A DNA stretch of 64,000 bases from Chloracidobacterium sp. N (GTDB lineage: Bacteria; Acidobacteriota; Blastocatellia; Chloracidobacteriales; Chloracidobacteriaceae): positions 1,285,501-1,349,500 of the forward strand of contig NZ_CP072642.1 in NCBI RefSeq assembly GCF_018304765.1, read 5' to 3'. This document shows positions 36,990-47,510 of this stretch, one piece after another (the first letter of the stretch is position 1; every line of letters starts with the position of its first letter). The notes under the pieces were generated by a model. That model saw only the letters and a list, made by a program, of their open reading frames with translations. It had not been told where the DNA came from and did not search any database. The translations under genes and the position numbers were made by a program.

Positions 36990-39257
36990 TCACTCCCGGT
37001 TGCCTGGTGAGCCGTAAAGCCGGCGGTAGTGGGCGGCATTGCGCGTGACGCCCTGGACATACAGCCGGGTTTCGGTAATCGGGATGGCATCAATCCAGAC
37101 ATCGAGATCATCGGTGGGCAGCGTCTTGAGCCAGTTGACGACCCGGCCCGGCCCGGCGTTGTAGGCTGCAAAGGCGTATTCGTAGCGCCCGAACTGGCGT
37201 CGCATGTCGGCGAGGTAGCTGGTGCCCAGCACGATGTTGAGCTTGGGATTGTAGAGCTGGTCGGCCGTAACGGGGCCGGCGCCTTTTTTGTTGGCCACAA
37301 GCCGTCCGGTCGAAGGAAGCAGTTGCATCAGACCGATGGCGTTGGCGCGTGAGCGGGCGTTGGCGTCAAAGACCGACTCCTGGCGGATGAGGCCGGCGAC
37401 GATGAAGGGGTCGAGTCCATTGGCTTTGGCTTCCTGCTGGATGGTTTCCCACTCGCGCAGCGGAAAGAAGATTTCCCATTCTTCGCGGCTGATTTCGTCG
37501 CCCTGGTAGGCGAGATACTCCGGGTGGGCGCGCTGCAACGCCTGCACGGCACGGTTGGGTTGGCCGAGGTCGCGGTACACGCGCGCCATTTCGAGCGCGA
37601 CTTTGGGTGACGTGGGCGCCGTCTGACGCGCTGCTTCCATTTCTTCGAGGGCCAGGTCCATCAGTCCGATGATCCGAAGCTGGGAGGCGCGTTCCAGCCA
37701 GGCTTCGCCTTCGCTCCCAATGGTTTCCGGGAGCGGACGGGCTGGCGGCAAGCCGGCAACGGCCCGCATGACGGGATGCTGCGCCGGAAGTTGCGCGGCC
37801 GGGATGGAACGCAGGGCCGCCAGACGACTGGCCGCCTGCTGTCCGTAGTAGCCATAGCGATACCGCCGGACAATGGCTTCATAAAGCGGCTTGGCTTCGG
37901 CGTTGCGTCCGGTGCGCTCCAGGTTGCGTGCTGCCCAGTAGGCCGCCATGCCCTTGTAATCCGAGGCCGGAAACAGCGCCACATGGTCAAGCAGAAGCGG
38001 AAGTGCTGCTGCATAGGAGCCTTGCTGGTGGAGTGTCCACGCCCGCCGGAAGTGCCACCGCTGGCCGGCTTTCCGCTCAGGATACTGCCGGATGAGGCGC
38101 TCGTAGTAACTTTCACCACCCCGCTTTTCGGCCCACTGGGCAAGGTTTTCAAGCGCCTCGCCGGCGCGTGGGGAAGTGGGATACAGCGTCAGCAGCCGCT
38201 CCACCGTGGACGGATAGCTGGTGCTGCCGCTCCGCCGCTGGACTTCGGAAAGGTAAAACAACGCTTCGGCATGGCGCGGTTTGTCCTGATTGCTGACGGC
38301 CGCAAGCTGGGTCGCCGCCGGAGCGAATTTCTGGGCAAAGTAGAGGCTGATGCCGTACCGCAGGCGGGCTTCATCACTTTGGAGTGCAGTTGGGTCAAGC
38401 GTCGCCAGTTGGGTGAAGTCTTCGGCAGCGGCCGTGTATTGCCTGGCTTCATAGAGCCGGTTGGCGCGTCGGCGCAGTCCGTCGGCGTCTGTGACACGCA
38501 CCGCGGCAGCCGCCGTCGCCGGATCAGGGAACAATGCCTGCCGGGCATTTTGGACTTCGTCCTGGGTCAGGCTGTCCGGCGCTTCGGTGATGATGCGCCG
38601 CCAGGTGCGCTGGGCGTCTTCCAGACGGCCGGCCGTGTGGTATGCCAAGGTCAGAATGGCCAGGGCATTGCCATCGCCTTTGTCAAGCAGAGGTTGGAGC
38701 ACCTGCTCGACACCTGGCACATCCCGCCGAACCGCCGCCGCCCGCCCGGACTGGAGCGTGGCCGCACGGGCCAGAAGGGATTGCGGGTAGCGTCGGCCGA
38801 CCTGGGCCAGCGTTGCCTGTGCCGCCTGGAACTGGCCGCTGTCGAACTGCGCCCTGCCGAGGTAATACAACCCATAGTCACCCAGACGGCTGAACTCGCC
38901 GATCAGCGGTGTGTCGAGCAAACTGGCCGCCGTGGCGTAGTTGCGCCGCTGGTAGTTGTCATAACCCCGGCGGAAGCGGGCCAGAGCGGCCGCCTCGGAG
39001 TCCGGGTAACGGCGCTCAAAGCTGGCGAGGAGTCCGTCGGGTGGCTGATTGCCGGCGCGCGCCACCGCCTGACGAAGTTCCGTGAGTGGGGCTGTGCGTT
39101 CCTGGGGCGTGGCGGCGTGCAGACAATACCGCAGGGTGAAACTGCCGCCGAGGGCGAGTGCGGCCACCATCACGAATCCGCCGACGCCGATTCTGAGCGG
39201 CATTGGCCGCAACCAGGTGTGCCAACGTGACCGGAGCCGTGAGAACAATGCTTTCAT
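36990..39257 (-). CDS. slt: Soluble lytic murein transglycosylase
   Basis: A 755-residue exported enzyme that cleaves peptidoglycan glycan strands. The N-terminus has a membrane or signal segment (GVGGFVMVAALALGGSFTL). A long helical TPR-like superhelix covers about 60-560 (e.g. RFRRGYDNYQRRNYATAAS, AGLPPARPLPETIGSEG). The C-terminal SLT domain has the catalytic Glu in AGLIRQESVFDANARS, followed by NAIGLMQLLPSTG and the AFAAYNAGPGRVVNW motif. It is larger than E. coli Slt70 (about 645 residues) owing to extra repeats. Start at ATG 39257. Confidence 0.9.
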   Translation of the reverse strand: MKALFSRLRSRWHTWLRPMPLRIGVGGFVMVAALALGGSFTLRYCLHAATPQERTAPLTELRQAVARAGNQPPDGLLASFERRYPDSEAAALARFRRGYDNYQRRNYATAASLLDTPLIGEFSRLGDYGLYYLGRAQFDSGQFQAAQATLAQVGRRYPQSLLARAATLQSGRAAAVRRDVPGVEQVLQPLLDKGDGNALAILTLAYHTAGRLEDAQRTWRRIITEAPDSLTQDEVQNARQALFPDPATAAAAVRVTDADGLRRRANRLYEARQYTAAAEDFTQLATLDPTALQSDEARLRYGISLYFAQKFAPAATQLAAVSNQDKPRHAEALFYLSEVQRRSGSTSYPSTVERLLTLYPTSPRAGEALENLAQWAEKRGGESYYERLIRQYPERKAGQRWHFRRAWTLHQQGSYAAALPLLLDHVALFPASDYKGMAAYWAARNLERTGRNAEAKPLYEAIVRRYRYGYYGQQAASRLAALRSIPAAQLPAQHPVMRAVAGLPPARPLPETIGSEGEAWLERASQLRIIGLMDLALEEMEAARQTAPTSPKVALEMARVYRDLGQPNRAVQALQRAHPEYLAYQGDEISREEWEIFFPLREWETIQQEAKANGLDPFIVAGLIRQESVFDANARSRANAIGLMQLLPSTGRLVANKKGAGPVTADQLYNPKLNIVLGTSYLADMRRQFGRYEYAFAAYNAGPGRVVNWLKTLPTDDLDVWIDAIPITETRLYVQGVTRNAAHYRRLYGSPGNRE

Positions 39258-39276
39258 GGCAGGGATTCCAGCTTGG

Positions 39277-39311
39277 AAAAAAATGGACGAGCCGGTTGCT
39301 CGTCCATTTTT
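39277..39311 (-). terminator. Strong rho-independent terminator
   Basis: Nine-base-pair stem TGGACGAGC (39284-39292) / GCTCGTCCA (39298-39306), five-base loop, flanked by seven A on the left and five T on the right, so it can act in either direction. It lies 29 bases after the stop of the GAF/proline-rich gene and just before slt. Confidence 0.85.
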
Positions 39312-39339
39312 AGAGACGGGTATGGTGGGTGGCGTGGCT

Positions 39340-41217
39340 TTATTCCGGCTGCACCAGAACCGGACCGGGACAATCCGCCCCAAGTCGGGAGGCATCGCCT
39401 TCCGCCAGTGAAGAAACGAGTTCGTCGTAGAAGTAATCGAACTTTGCCGCCACGATGGGATTGACCCGCTTGTCATACATCTGGCGCGAGCGGTCAATGT
39501 CTTCTTTCAGCCGGTCATACAGGTCGCGGTTGATGCGTCCTTCCGTGACCTTGGCCTCGTTGTAGAGCTTGATTTCCGAAACGAGCAGCCGGGCAAAGCG
39601 CCGCGCATCGTTGTGGGCCTTGGCTTCTTCGTCGGTCGTGGGTTTTGGGGGGGCAACCGGCGCGGCAACGGAGACCGGAGGCGGTGGCGGGGAAGCCGGG
39701 GCAGGTTCGCGTGGTGAAAGTGGAGCGACGGTGAAGACTCCGTTGCCAGGCGGTGGTGTGCCACTTTCAACTGTGGTGGGGTCAAAGATGGGTGGCGGTT
39801 GAACTGCGGGCAGTGGTTCGGGAGAGGGCTGTGGCCAGGGGGATGTGGAAGGCGGCGCTGTCTCTCCGAACTGGACGACTGGTGCGGGAGCCGGCTCAGG
39901 AATCGTCGGGCCGGGCGCGACGTAGGGCGGGATTGGCTCCGGTTTGAACTCTGGTTCCTGTGGTTCCGGGCTGGTTTCAGCCGTCACGGCAACCATTTCA
40001 GGCACCGTTGCCGGCGCCGCACTGTCTGGCTGGGCGTCTCCGGCAAGGTGTCCATCGGGTTGGGGGGAAACCTGGGGCGTGGAGTCGTACTCCGTCCCTA
40101 TGGAAACTTCCGGCCCGGCTGGCGTTATGGCACCATCCCCGGCCTCTGCCTGGACAGCACTGGTTTCAGCCGGTTCGGCTTGGTAGGTGGTTTCCGGGGT
40201 TTCAGTCGGGGGGGCTTCGGCCGCGCTTTCCTGGGGGGCACCGGTCTCATCAGCCGCCTCAGTAGGGGGCGCAGTAGCCGGATACTCCTGTGGTTCGCTG
40301 ACCGTCGCGGGCGGCGGGACGCTTTCGGTCGTGACCGGTGGCGGGGCCATGGTCTGGGTTGCCCGATCCGCAACCGGAACCGTGGTGGTCGCCAGCCGAC
40401 TGCGGGCATTGAGCAGTTCGACGGTCAACCCGGCAACATTGGTCAGAATCTGCAGCGGTGGAATGGCAATCCGCTCTGCCGGCTGATCGCCGGAGTCGGC
40501 GTAGAGCACGGCGGCCACCTTACCGCGAACCAGCAGCGGAATACCAGCCAGGGCTTCGGGCGCCTGCCCGATACGGTCGAGCAGGATTTGGTTTTCCGGG
40601 TAGGCGTAGGGGCTGTCCAGCACCGCCATCTGCTGTTCCAGCGCCGCAAACAGGGTCGTCTGCGCCTCAAGCGGGATGGTCAGCCCACGGAGGGAGACGC
40701 CGGCCGTTTCAAACCCACGCTCCGTCCAGGCAACGATATTGCCGGACTTGACGACAAACAGTGCCACCCGTGGCGCATACTCCATGGCGCGTGCGATGAG
40801 CAGGTTGAGCACCTCGGCCTGGGTGGACTGGCTCTGAATCTCGATGAGGTAGTAATACAACGCCTGGAGGTCAACCGTCGGTGGTGGCGCCGGCGCCGCC
40901 GGTGGTGGTGCGGAGACTTCCTCCACCGGCGGGGGGGCTTCCTCTTCAGAGACCGGAACCGGCGTCGTCAGTGACGTTGGCGGCGGTGGGACCGACAGTG
41001 CGGCGAGGTGCGCCACCGCGCGTTCGGCAAAGTCGGCAATGGACGGTTCCTGGCTGACCGCCGCCAGTCGCGCTGCCGACTGCGAGAGCAACTGTGTAAA
41101 GGACTGTTCAACCTGGTGGTGCATCCGGGCCAGTTCAGCTTCCATCTTGCCCAGTTCGGCACGGACAATCGCTTCGACTTCGGCGCGCCAACTTGCCTTT
41201 AGGTGTTCGTGTGACAC
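39340..41217 (-). CDS. GAF-like and proline-rich signalling/adaptor protein
   Basis: A 625-residue soluble protein. Residues 1-65 are a charged helix. After a Pro-rich gap, about 115-275 look like a GAF domain (LQALYYYLIEIQSQSTQAEV, ARAMEYAPRVALFVVKSGNI, GIPLLVRGKVAAVLYADSG). Residues 275-510 are Pro/Glu/Ala-rich and disordered. The last 95 residues are a conserved-looking helical domain (DARRFARLLVSEIKLYNE, DLYDRLKEDIDRSRQMYDKR). The start is GTG 41217 with AGAGGA five bases upstream. It lies 100 bases downstream of the FHA-GAF kinase, suggesting a common pathway. The C-terminal domain is not one I can name. Confidence 0.6.
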   Translation of the reverse strand: MSHEHLKASWRAEVEAIVRAELGKMEAELARMHHQVEQSFTQLLSQSAARLAAVSQEPSIADFAERAVAHLAALSVPPPPTSLTTPVPVSEEEAPPPVEEVSAPPPAAPAPPPTVDLQALYYYLIEIQSQSTQAEVLNLLIARAMEYAPRVALFVVKSGNIVAWTERGFETAGVSLRGLTIPLEAQTTLFAALEQQMAVLDSPYAYPENQILLDRIGQAPEALAGIPLLVRGKVAAVLYADSGDQPAERIAIPPLQILTNVAGLTVELLNARSRLATTTVPVADRATQTMAPPPVTTESVPPPATVSEPQEYPATAPPTEAADETGAPQESAAEAPPTETPETTYQAEPAETSAVQAEAGDGAITPAGPEVSIGTEYDSTPQVSPQPDGHLAGDAQPDSAAPATVPEMVAVTAETSPEPQEPEFKPEPIPPYVAPGPTIPEPAPAPVVQFGETAPPSTSPWPQPSPEPLPAVQPPPIFDPTTVESGTPPPGNGVFTVAPLSPREPAPASPPPPPVSVAAPVAPPKPTTDEEAKAHNDARRFARLLVSEIKLYNEAKVTEGRINRDLYDRLKEDIDRSRQMYDKRVNPIVAAKFDYFYDELVSSLAEGDASRLGADCPGPVLVQPE

Positions 41218-41317
41218 GGGTTCCTCTCCACTCGATGAGATACGTGATGCCGGTGGAACTCAGCCTGGCATCCCAGGTTCCAGTTGGTCACTCCCATGCC
41301 CAACCTGATGACACCGG

Positions 41318-42985
41318 TCACCCGGAAGGTGGGAGGGTGGGTGGAATGGCCAGGGGCAGATGAATCGTAAATGTCGTCCCCTGTCCAAGCGTGCTCTGGC
41401 AGATGATGTCACCGTCGTGACCTTCGATGATGCGCCGGCAGATGCCGAGTCCCAGTCCGGTGCCTTCACTGCCTTTGGTCGTGAAAAACGGCTCCCAGAT
41501 GCGTTGCAGGTGTTCGGGAGCGATGCCACAGCCGGTATCCGATACGGTGATTCTGGCACTTCCATCGGCTTCGTCAACCAGTATGGTGAGTTCTCCGGGC
41601 TTCCCCTGCATGGCCTGGGCGCCGTTGCGGAGCAGATTGAGCAGCACCTGCATCAGCTTGTCCCGATTGAGTTTGACATAGGGGTTCGCGGTGGTCTGGA
41701 GCTTGGTGCGGCAGATTTTCACCAGCGGGTCATAGCGCGCAAAGTTGAGCGCCTCCTCCACAATCGGCACCAGCGGCTGCACCGTTCTTTCGTATTGCTT
41801 GCTGTCCGGGCGGGCAAAGTCCCGAATCTCGTTGACCATCGCCACCATGCGCTGCTGGGCGTTGAGGATGAGCTGAATGAGCTGGCGCTGGCGCTGGTCT
41901 TCCGTGTCACTCATCAGAATTTCAGCCGCCGTCAGGGCCGAAAGCTGGTTTTTGAGTTCGTGGGCAATGCCGCTGGCAAACTGTCCGAGCGTGGCCAGTT
42001 TTTCCTGGTTGATGAGGCGTTCCTGGGTGGCGCGCAGTTCTTCGATGAGGTGGAGATTGCCCAGGACAAACCCCGCCTGCTGGGTCAGAGCCAGGAAGTA
42101 TTCCAGTTCCTCGTCGCTGAACTGGGTGTTCGCCAGCAGGTTATCCACATAGCACACCCCCCACACGTGCCTGGTCGAGGCAATCGGCGCACACATCACG
42201 GAGTGAATGGCCTGCTGGACAATGCTCGACGTTGTTTCAAAGCGGCTGTCAGCCGAGGCATCAAAGCTCCGAATGGCGACGTTCTGCTCAAAGGACTGCA
42301 TCGCAATGGTGAGGCTCGGCTGAACATCCAACACCCCTGACCGGCTTTGTACGGCGCGCTTTTCAAGCGTACCGGTGGCGGAGTCCCACAGCAGGACAAC
42401 CCCCCGTTCCGCCGGCAGGGTCTCCATGGCGGCATCGAGCAGGCATTCAAGCAGGCTCTGGATACTGCCGGCCGCCAGCATTTTGCGGCTGAACTCATTG
42501 AGTGCCTTGAGCCGGTTGAGGGTGAAATCCGTGATGTTTTCGGCGCTGTCCAGCAGCGCCGTATTCAGAAACCGGGAGCGGGGGCTGGCAATGACGGTGG
42601 TCAACCGGTCGGTCGTGCGCTGCTCGTCATCAGTACGGGTTACACCCTCGCTGTCGGGCGAAATCGCCTGGATTTCAAAAAGAAAGGTGACAGGCTGGAC
42701 ATCCCCAAGCTGAAACTGATCGCCTGAGCGAAGGACATGGGTTGTGATCCGTTCGCCGTTGACGATCACGCCACCGGTGCTGTTGTTGTCACGGAGAAGA
42801 AATTCTCCGTCCTGATACATGATTTCGGCGTGTCGCCGGGACACATAGGAGTTGTTGATCTGGAGATCGTTGGTTCGCAGGCGGCCGATGCTGAAGACCG
42901 GACGGTTGATCCGCACCGTGCGCTGAAGCCCCTGGCTGTCAAGGTAGCTCAGTGTGGCGTAACTGGTGATGGAAACGTCCGACAT
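41318..42985 (-). CDS. FHA-GAF sensor histidine kinase
   Basis: A 555-residue cytoplasmic kinase. An FHA domain spans about 12-100 (VFSIGRLRTNDLQI, YVSRRHAEIMYQDG), normally binding phosphothreonine. A GAF domain covers about 165-310. The dimerisation helix holds the phospho-acceptor His342 in GIAHELKNQLS. The ATPase domain shows the N box LLNLLRNGAQAM, G1 VSDTGCGIAPEH and G2 GTGLGLGICRRI. The FHA head suggests control by a Ser/Thr kinase. No response regulator is adjacent. Start at ATG 42985; a longer frame is Arg/Cys-rich and unlikely. A 15-base palindrome (43044-43058) lies upstream. Confidence 0.88.
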   Translation of the reverse strand: MSDVSITSYATLSYLDSQGLQRTVRINRPVFSIGRLRTNDLQINNSYVSRRHAEIMYQDGEFLLRDNNSTGGVIVNGERITTHVLRSGDQFQLGDVQPVTFLFEIQAISPDSEGVTRTDDEQRTTDRLTTVIASPRSRFLNTALLDSAENITDFTLNRLKALNEFSRKMLAAGSIQSLLECLLDAAMETLPAERGVVLLWDSATGTLEKRAVQSRSGVLDVQPSLTIAMQSFEQNVAIRSFDASADSRFETTSSIVQQAIHSVMCAPIASTRHVWGVCYVDNLLANTQFSDEELEYFLALTQQAGFVLGNLHLIEELRATQERLINQEKLATLGQFASGIAHELKNQLSALTAAEILMSDTEDQRQRQLIQLILNAQQRMVAMVNEIRDFARPDSKQYERTVQPLVPIVEEALNFARYDPLVKICRTKLQTTANPYVKLNRDKLMQVLLNLLRNGAQAMQGKPGELTILVDEADGSARITVSDTGCGIAPEHLQRIWEPFFTTKGSEGTGLGLGICRRIIEGHDGDIICQSTLGQGTTFTIHLPLAIPPTLPPSG

Positions 42986-43144
42986 GGCGACCAAAAAACC
43001 GTCTGCTGAGGTGTCTCTGCAACGACAAGTCGTGGTGGGTTTGAGTCTTCTCAAGACTGTACCAAAACTGTAACACAGGTCACGGATGGCTATCCATGCC
43101 CTTCACAGTGCGGCCGTCAGTCCGAAAGCGATGGCTGCCCCAGG

Positions 43145-44185
43145 TCAGGATTCCGTCAGGGGCGGCCGCACCTGGCTCGTCCGGCGCCGCCGGCGCACCG
43201 GCGTCACCTCTTCGGCATCAGTCATGGGCGCCAGCCGCCGCCGAATCGAGCGCAGGGCCTTGTGCAGCGAAAACCGGGGCCTGAAGCCGAAGGTTTCCCG
43301 AAACCGGCTGCCGTCAATGACGCAGGGAAACATCAGAAAGTCGTACTGCGGCGTCGGGAAGGGCAGCAGCCCAACGGCCCAGCCCAGCTTCATCAATGGC
43401 GCGGCCATCTGGTAGATGACCGGAACCGCGATGCCACCGGCTTCCCGGACGGCCACCGAGAGCGGAATCTCTCCCGGCCCCGTGACGTTGTACACCCCAC
43501 CCTGTTTTTGCTCCAGGACGAGCAGCAGCGCCTGCACCATGTCGCGTTCGTCAATGACCTGAATCATCGGATCGTAGCCCAGAGGCAGTGGCACCACGCC
43601 AAACCGCAGGTAGGTCGTGAGAAAGTTCTGGACGTGCGGCCCCACGATATGACACGGACGCAGCAGGGTGGTGGTGGTTTCCCGCGCCTGGTACATCCAC
43701 GACCGGCAATAGGTGTCGAACTCGACCTTGTCGCCGATGTCGGCATACCGCTGGATCGCCTTGAGCGGATAGTCTTCGGTCAGAAAGGTGGGATTCGTCG
43801 GATCGGCGCCATAGACATCGGCGCTGCTGAGCAGAATGACCTGGGGAACAGCCTGCCGTTCACAACAGGCCAGAAGCCGCATCGTGGCAATGACGTTGAC
43901 CGTGTGCCGGACAGACATCGGCAGGCGGACATCGTTGGCGACGGCCAGGTGGATGACCGCATCAAAACGCTCGTTGCGAAACAGGTTTTCCAGAGCTTTT
44001 TTGCGGATGTCGAGCTGGCGATAGGTGATGTCGCGGCGAATGGGCAGTTGGGGCGGCCGCCGTCCGATACCGACAACCTCCCATTCCGGTGGGATGGACG
44101 AGGCGAGCTGTGTGGCCAGCCCACCCGCGATACCGGTAATCAACAGCCGCTTGCGGTCACGCGCAGAAGTGGTTTTTTTGCCCAT
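43145..44185 (-). CDS. NAD-dependent epimerase/dehydratase (extended SDR)
   Basis: A 346-residue Rossmann protein. The N-terminal glycine motif reads LLITGIAGGLATQLA, a variant of GxxGxxG. Ser in ILLSSADVYG aligns with the SDR catalytic Ser. The usual Tyr-x3-Lys is not evident: in RYADIGDKVEF the Tyr is six residues before the Lys. Later signatures LRPCHIVGP and QVIDERDMVQALLL are typical of nucleotide-sugar epimerases. The C-terminus is Arg-rich. It may act on a sugar nucleotide for the envelope or be a non-catalytic relative. Start at ATG 44185. Confidence 0.72.
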   Translation of the reverse strand: MGKKTTSARDRKRLLITGIAGGLATQLASSIPPEWEVVGIGRRPPQLPIRRDITYRQLDIRKKALENLFRNERFDAVIHLAVANDVRLPMSVRHTVNVIATMRLLACCERQAVPQVILLSSADVYGADPTNPTFLTEDYPLKAIQRYADIGDKVEFDTYCRSWMYQARETTTTLLRPCHIVGPHVQNFLTTYLRFGVVPLPLGYDPMIQVIDERDMVQALLLVLEQKQGGVYNVTGPGEIPLSVAVREAGGIAVPVIYQMAAPLMKLGWAVGLLPFPTPQYDFLMFPCVIDGSRFRETFGFRPRFSLHKALRSIRRRLAPMTDAEEVTPVRRRRRTSQVRPPLTES

Positions 44186-44225
44186 AGCACGGGTTGAGCA
44201 ACGGCCTAAGCCGTGAGTCACGCCC

Positions 44226-44257
44226 GGCTCCCGGACCCGAAACCGGGGCCGGGAGCC
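44226..44257 (-). terminator. Terminator-like hairpin after atpD
   Basis: Arms GGCTCCCGG (44226-44234) and CCGGGAGCC (44249-44257) make a nine-base-pair GC-rich stem with further C/G pairing inside. No T-run follows, so it may need a factor or only stabilise the mRNA end. Confidence 0.45.
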
Positions 44258-44270
44258 TTGCCTCAGCGCC

Positions 44271-46029
<1,759 letters not shown>

Positions 46030-47448
46030 ATGACGGACCAGACTGTGACGACTGCCTTTGACCGGGCCCGTATTCCAGCACGGGCGATGGAGACCGAACT
46101 CCGACATCTCCTGCAGCGTGGCTACCAACTCCGGGAGCAGGGAGACCTCGAGGCAGCCCGGGAGAACTTTCGCCAGGCGACCCGGTGTGACGCCGAGCAC
46201 GTACCTTCCTACCAGTGGTTAGGAGCGGTGTTGCGGGATATGGGTGAGCTGCGCGAGGCCGTGCGGATGTGGCGCACGGCCGAAACCCTTGCGCCCAACG
46301 ATCCGCAGGTGCTGCTCAATCTGGGGGTCGGCTTGTTCGAGCTGGGGCGGTTTTTCATTGCCAGCCGCACCGAAGAACCCCTCCAGTTGCTCCGCCGGGC
46401 CATTGCCAGCACGCCGAAGCCTTACGGCAAAGCCTGGTTCAACCTGGGGAATGTTCTCTACGTCCACAATGACTATGCCGCTGCTGCCGAAGCCTACCAG
46501 ACCGCGTTGGCTGCCGAGCCGGGACTGGGAGTAGCCCACCGTAATCTGGGCAATGCCTGGTTGCGCCTGAATCGTCCGGCCGAGGCCTGTACGGCGTACC
46601 GGCAGGCGTTGCAGTTGGGGGATACCCAGGTGGCCACGTACCATAACCTGGGGCTGGCGGCTCTCCGTCTGCGGGACAGCGAAGCCGCCGAAACCGCATT
46701 TCACACGGCCGTGACGATGCGCCCCACTGACGGGGAGAGCTGGCTTGGGTTGGGGAACGCCCGGGCCATGCAGGGAGACTTTCCGGGGGCGCAGTCCGCC
46801 TTCACTGAAGCCCGGGCCAGCCGTGGCGGACAGTACCCGGAAGCCGCCCTCGACCTGGGCAAAGTGTTTCTGGCCATGGGGCAGCCCCAGGCGGCCGTCG
46901 AGGTACTGGCGCGCACCCTGGCCGTCTCCTCCCTGCCGGGACTGTATCGGCAACTGAGCCGGGCCTATGTCAAGGTCGGACAACTTTCCGAAGCGGCCCA
47001 AACGCTGCGCCAGTTCGTGGCGACCCCGGCGGGGAATACGGCGCAGGGGTACTATGAGCTGGGCCTGGTGCTGTCGCAGTGTGAGCCGCCCTATGTGGCC
47101 GAGCAGGCGTTTCGGACAGCCCTCGAAAAAAGCGGCGGCCGCCACCCCGAAGCCTGGCACCGCCTGGGGCGTACGCTGATGCGGCAGAACAAACCCCGGC
47201 TGGCCATCGAGGCGTTTCAGGCGGCCATCGAACAGCGCCCGGATTTTGCCGAGGCGCTCAAGGACCTGGGACAGGCGCTCTATCGTTCAAGTGAGCTGCA
47301 CGCGGCAGACGTTGCCCTGAACGCGGCCCTGCGCTTTGAACGGACGACCGGACAGCTCAACGTGCAGGATGTGTGGCAGGTTGAGCCTGAGCTGTACACC
47401 GGTTTACGTCAGGCAGCCTGCCTGTACGATTTGCCGTCCATTCCGTAA
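46030..47448 (+). CDS. TPR-repeat protein
   Basis: A 472-residue protein composed mainly of tetratricopeptide repeats. About ten units are visible, for example LLQRGYQLREQGDLEAAREN, WFNLGNVLYVHNDYAAAAEA, AHRNLGNAWLRLNRPAEACT and WLGLGNARAMQGDFPGAQSA. No signal peptide or membrane helix from the chosen start, so it is probably a cytoplasmic scaffold. ATG 46030 is the first codon from which the sequence looks natural; a frame from 45835 adds 65 unlikely residues. Binding partner unknown. A hairpin follows the stop. Confidence 0.75.
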   Translation: MTDQTVTTAFDRARIPARAMETELRHLLQRGYQLREQGDLEAARENFRQATRCDAEHVPSYQWLGAVLRDMGELREAVRMWRTAETLAPNDPQVLLNLGVGLFELGRFFIASRTEEPLQLLRRAIASTPKPYGKAWFNLGNVLYVHNDYAAAAEAYQTALAAEPGLGVAHRNLGNAWLRLNRPAEACTAYRQALQLGDTQVATYHNLGLAALRLRDSEAAETAFHTAVTMRPTDGESWLGLGNARAMQGDFPGAQSAFTEARASRGGQYPEAALDLGKVFLAMGQPQAAVEVLARTLAVSSLPGLYRQLSRAYVKVGQLSEAAQTLRQFVATPAGNTAQGYYELGLVLSQCEPPYVAEQAFRTALEKSGGRHPEAWHRLGRTLMRQNKPRLAIEAFQAAIEQRPDFAEALKDLGQALYRSSELHAADVALNAALRFERTTGQLNVQDVWQVEPELYTGLRQAACLYDLPSIP

Positions 47449-47449
47449 G

Positions 47450-47478
47450 CTTTCCGGGCTGCTGCGGTTCCCGGAAAG
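47450..47478 (+). terminator. Terminator-like hairpin after TPR gene
   Basis: A perfect nine-base-pair stem CTTTCCGGG (47450-47458) / CCCGGAAAG (47470-47478) with an 11-base loop, immediately after the TPR stop. No T-run follows. Confidence 0.4.
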
Positions 47479-47510
47479 GTCCGCCACTCTGATGCCCACG
47501 TGAGTCATAT

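Noticed and set aside
43044-43058. Palindrome AGTCTT-CTC-AAGACT upstream of the FHA kinase
   Set aside because: Perfect but short, single copy, with no match to an operator I know; recorded only as a possible site.
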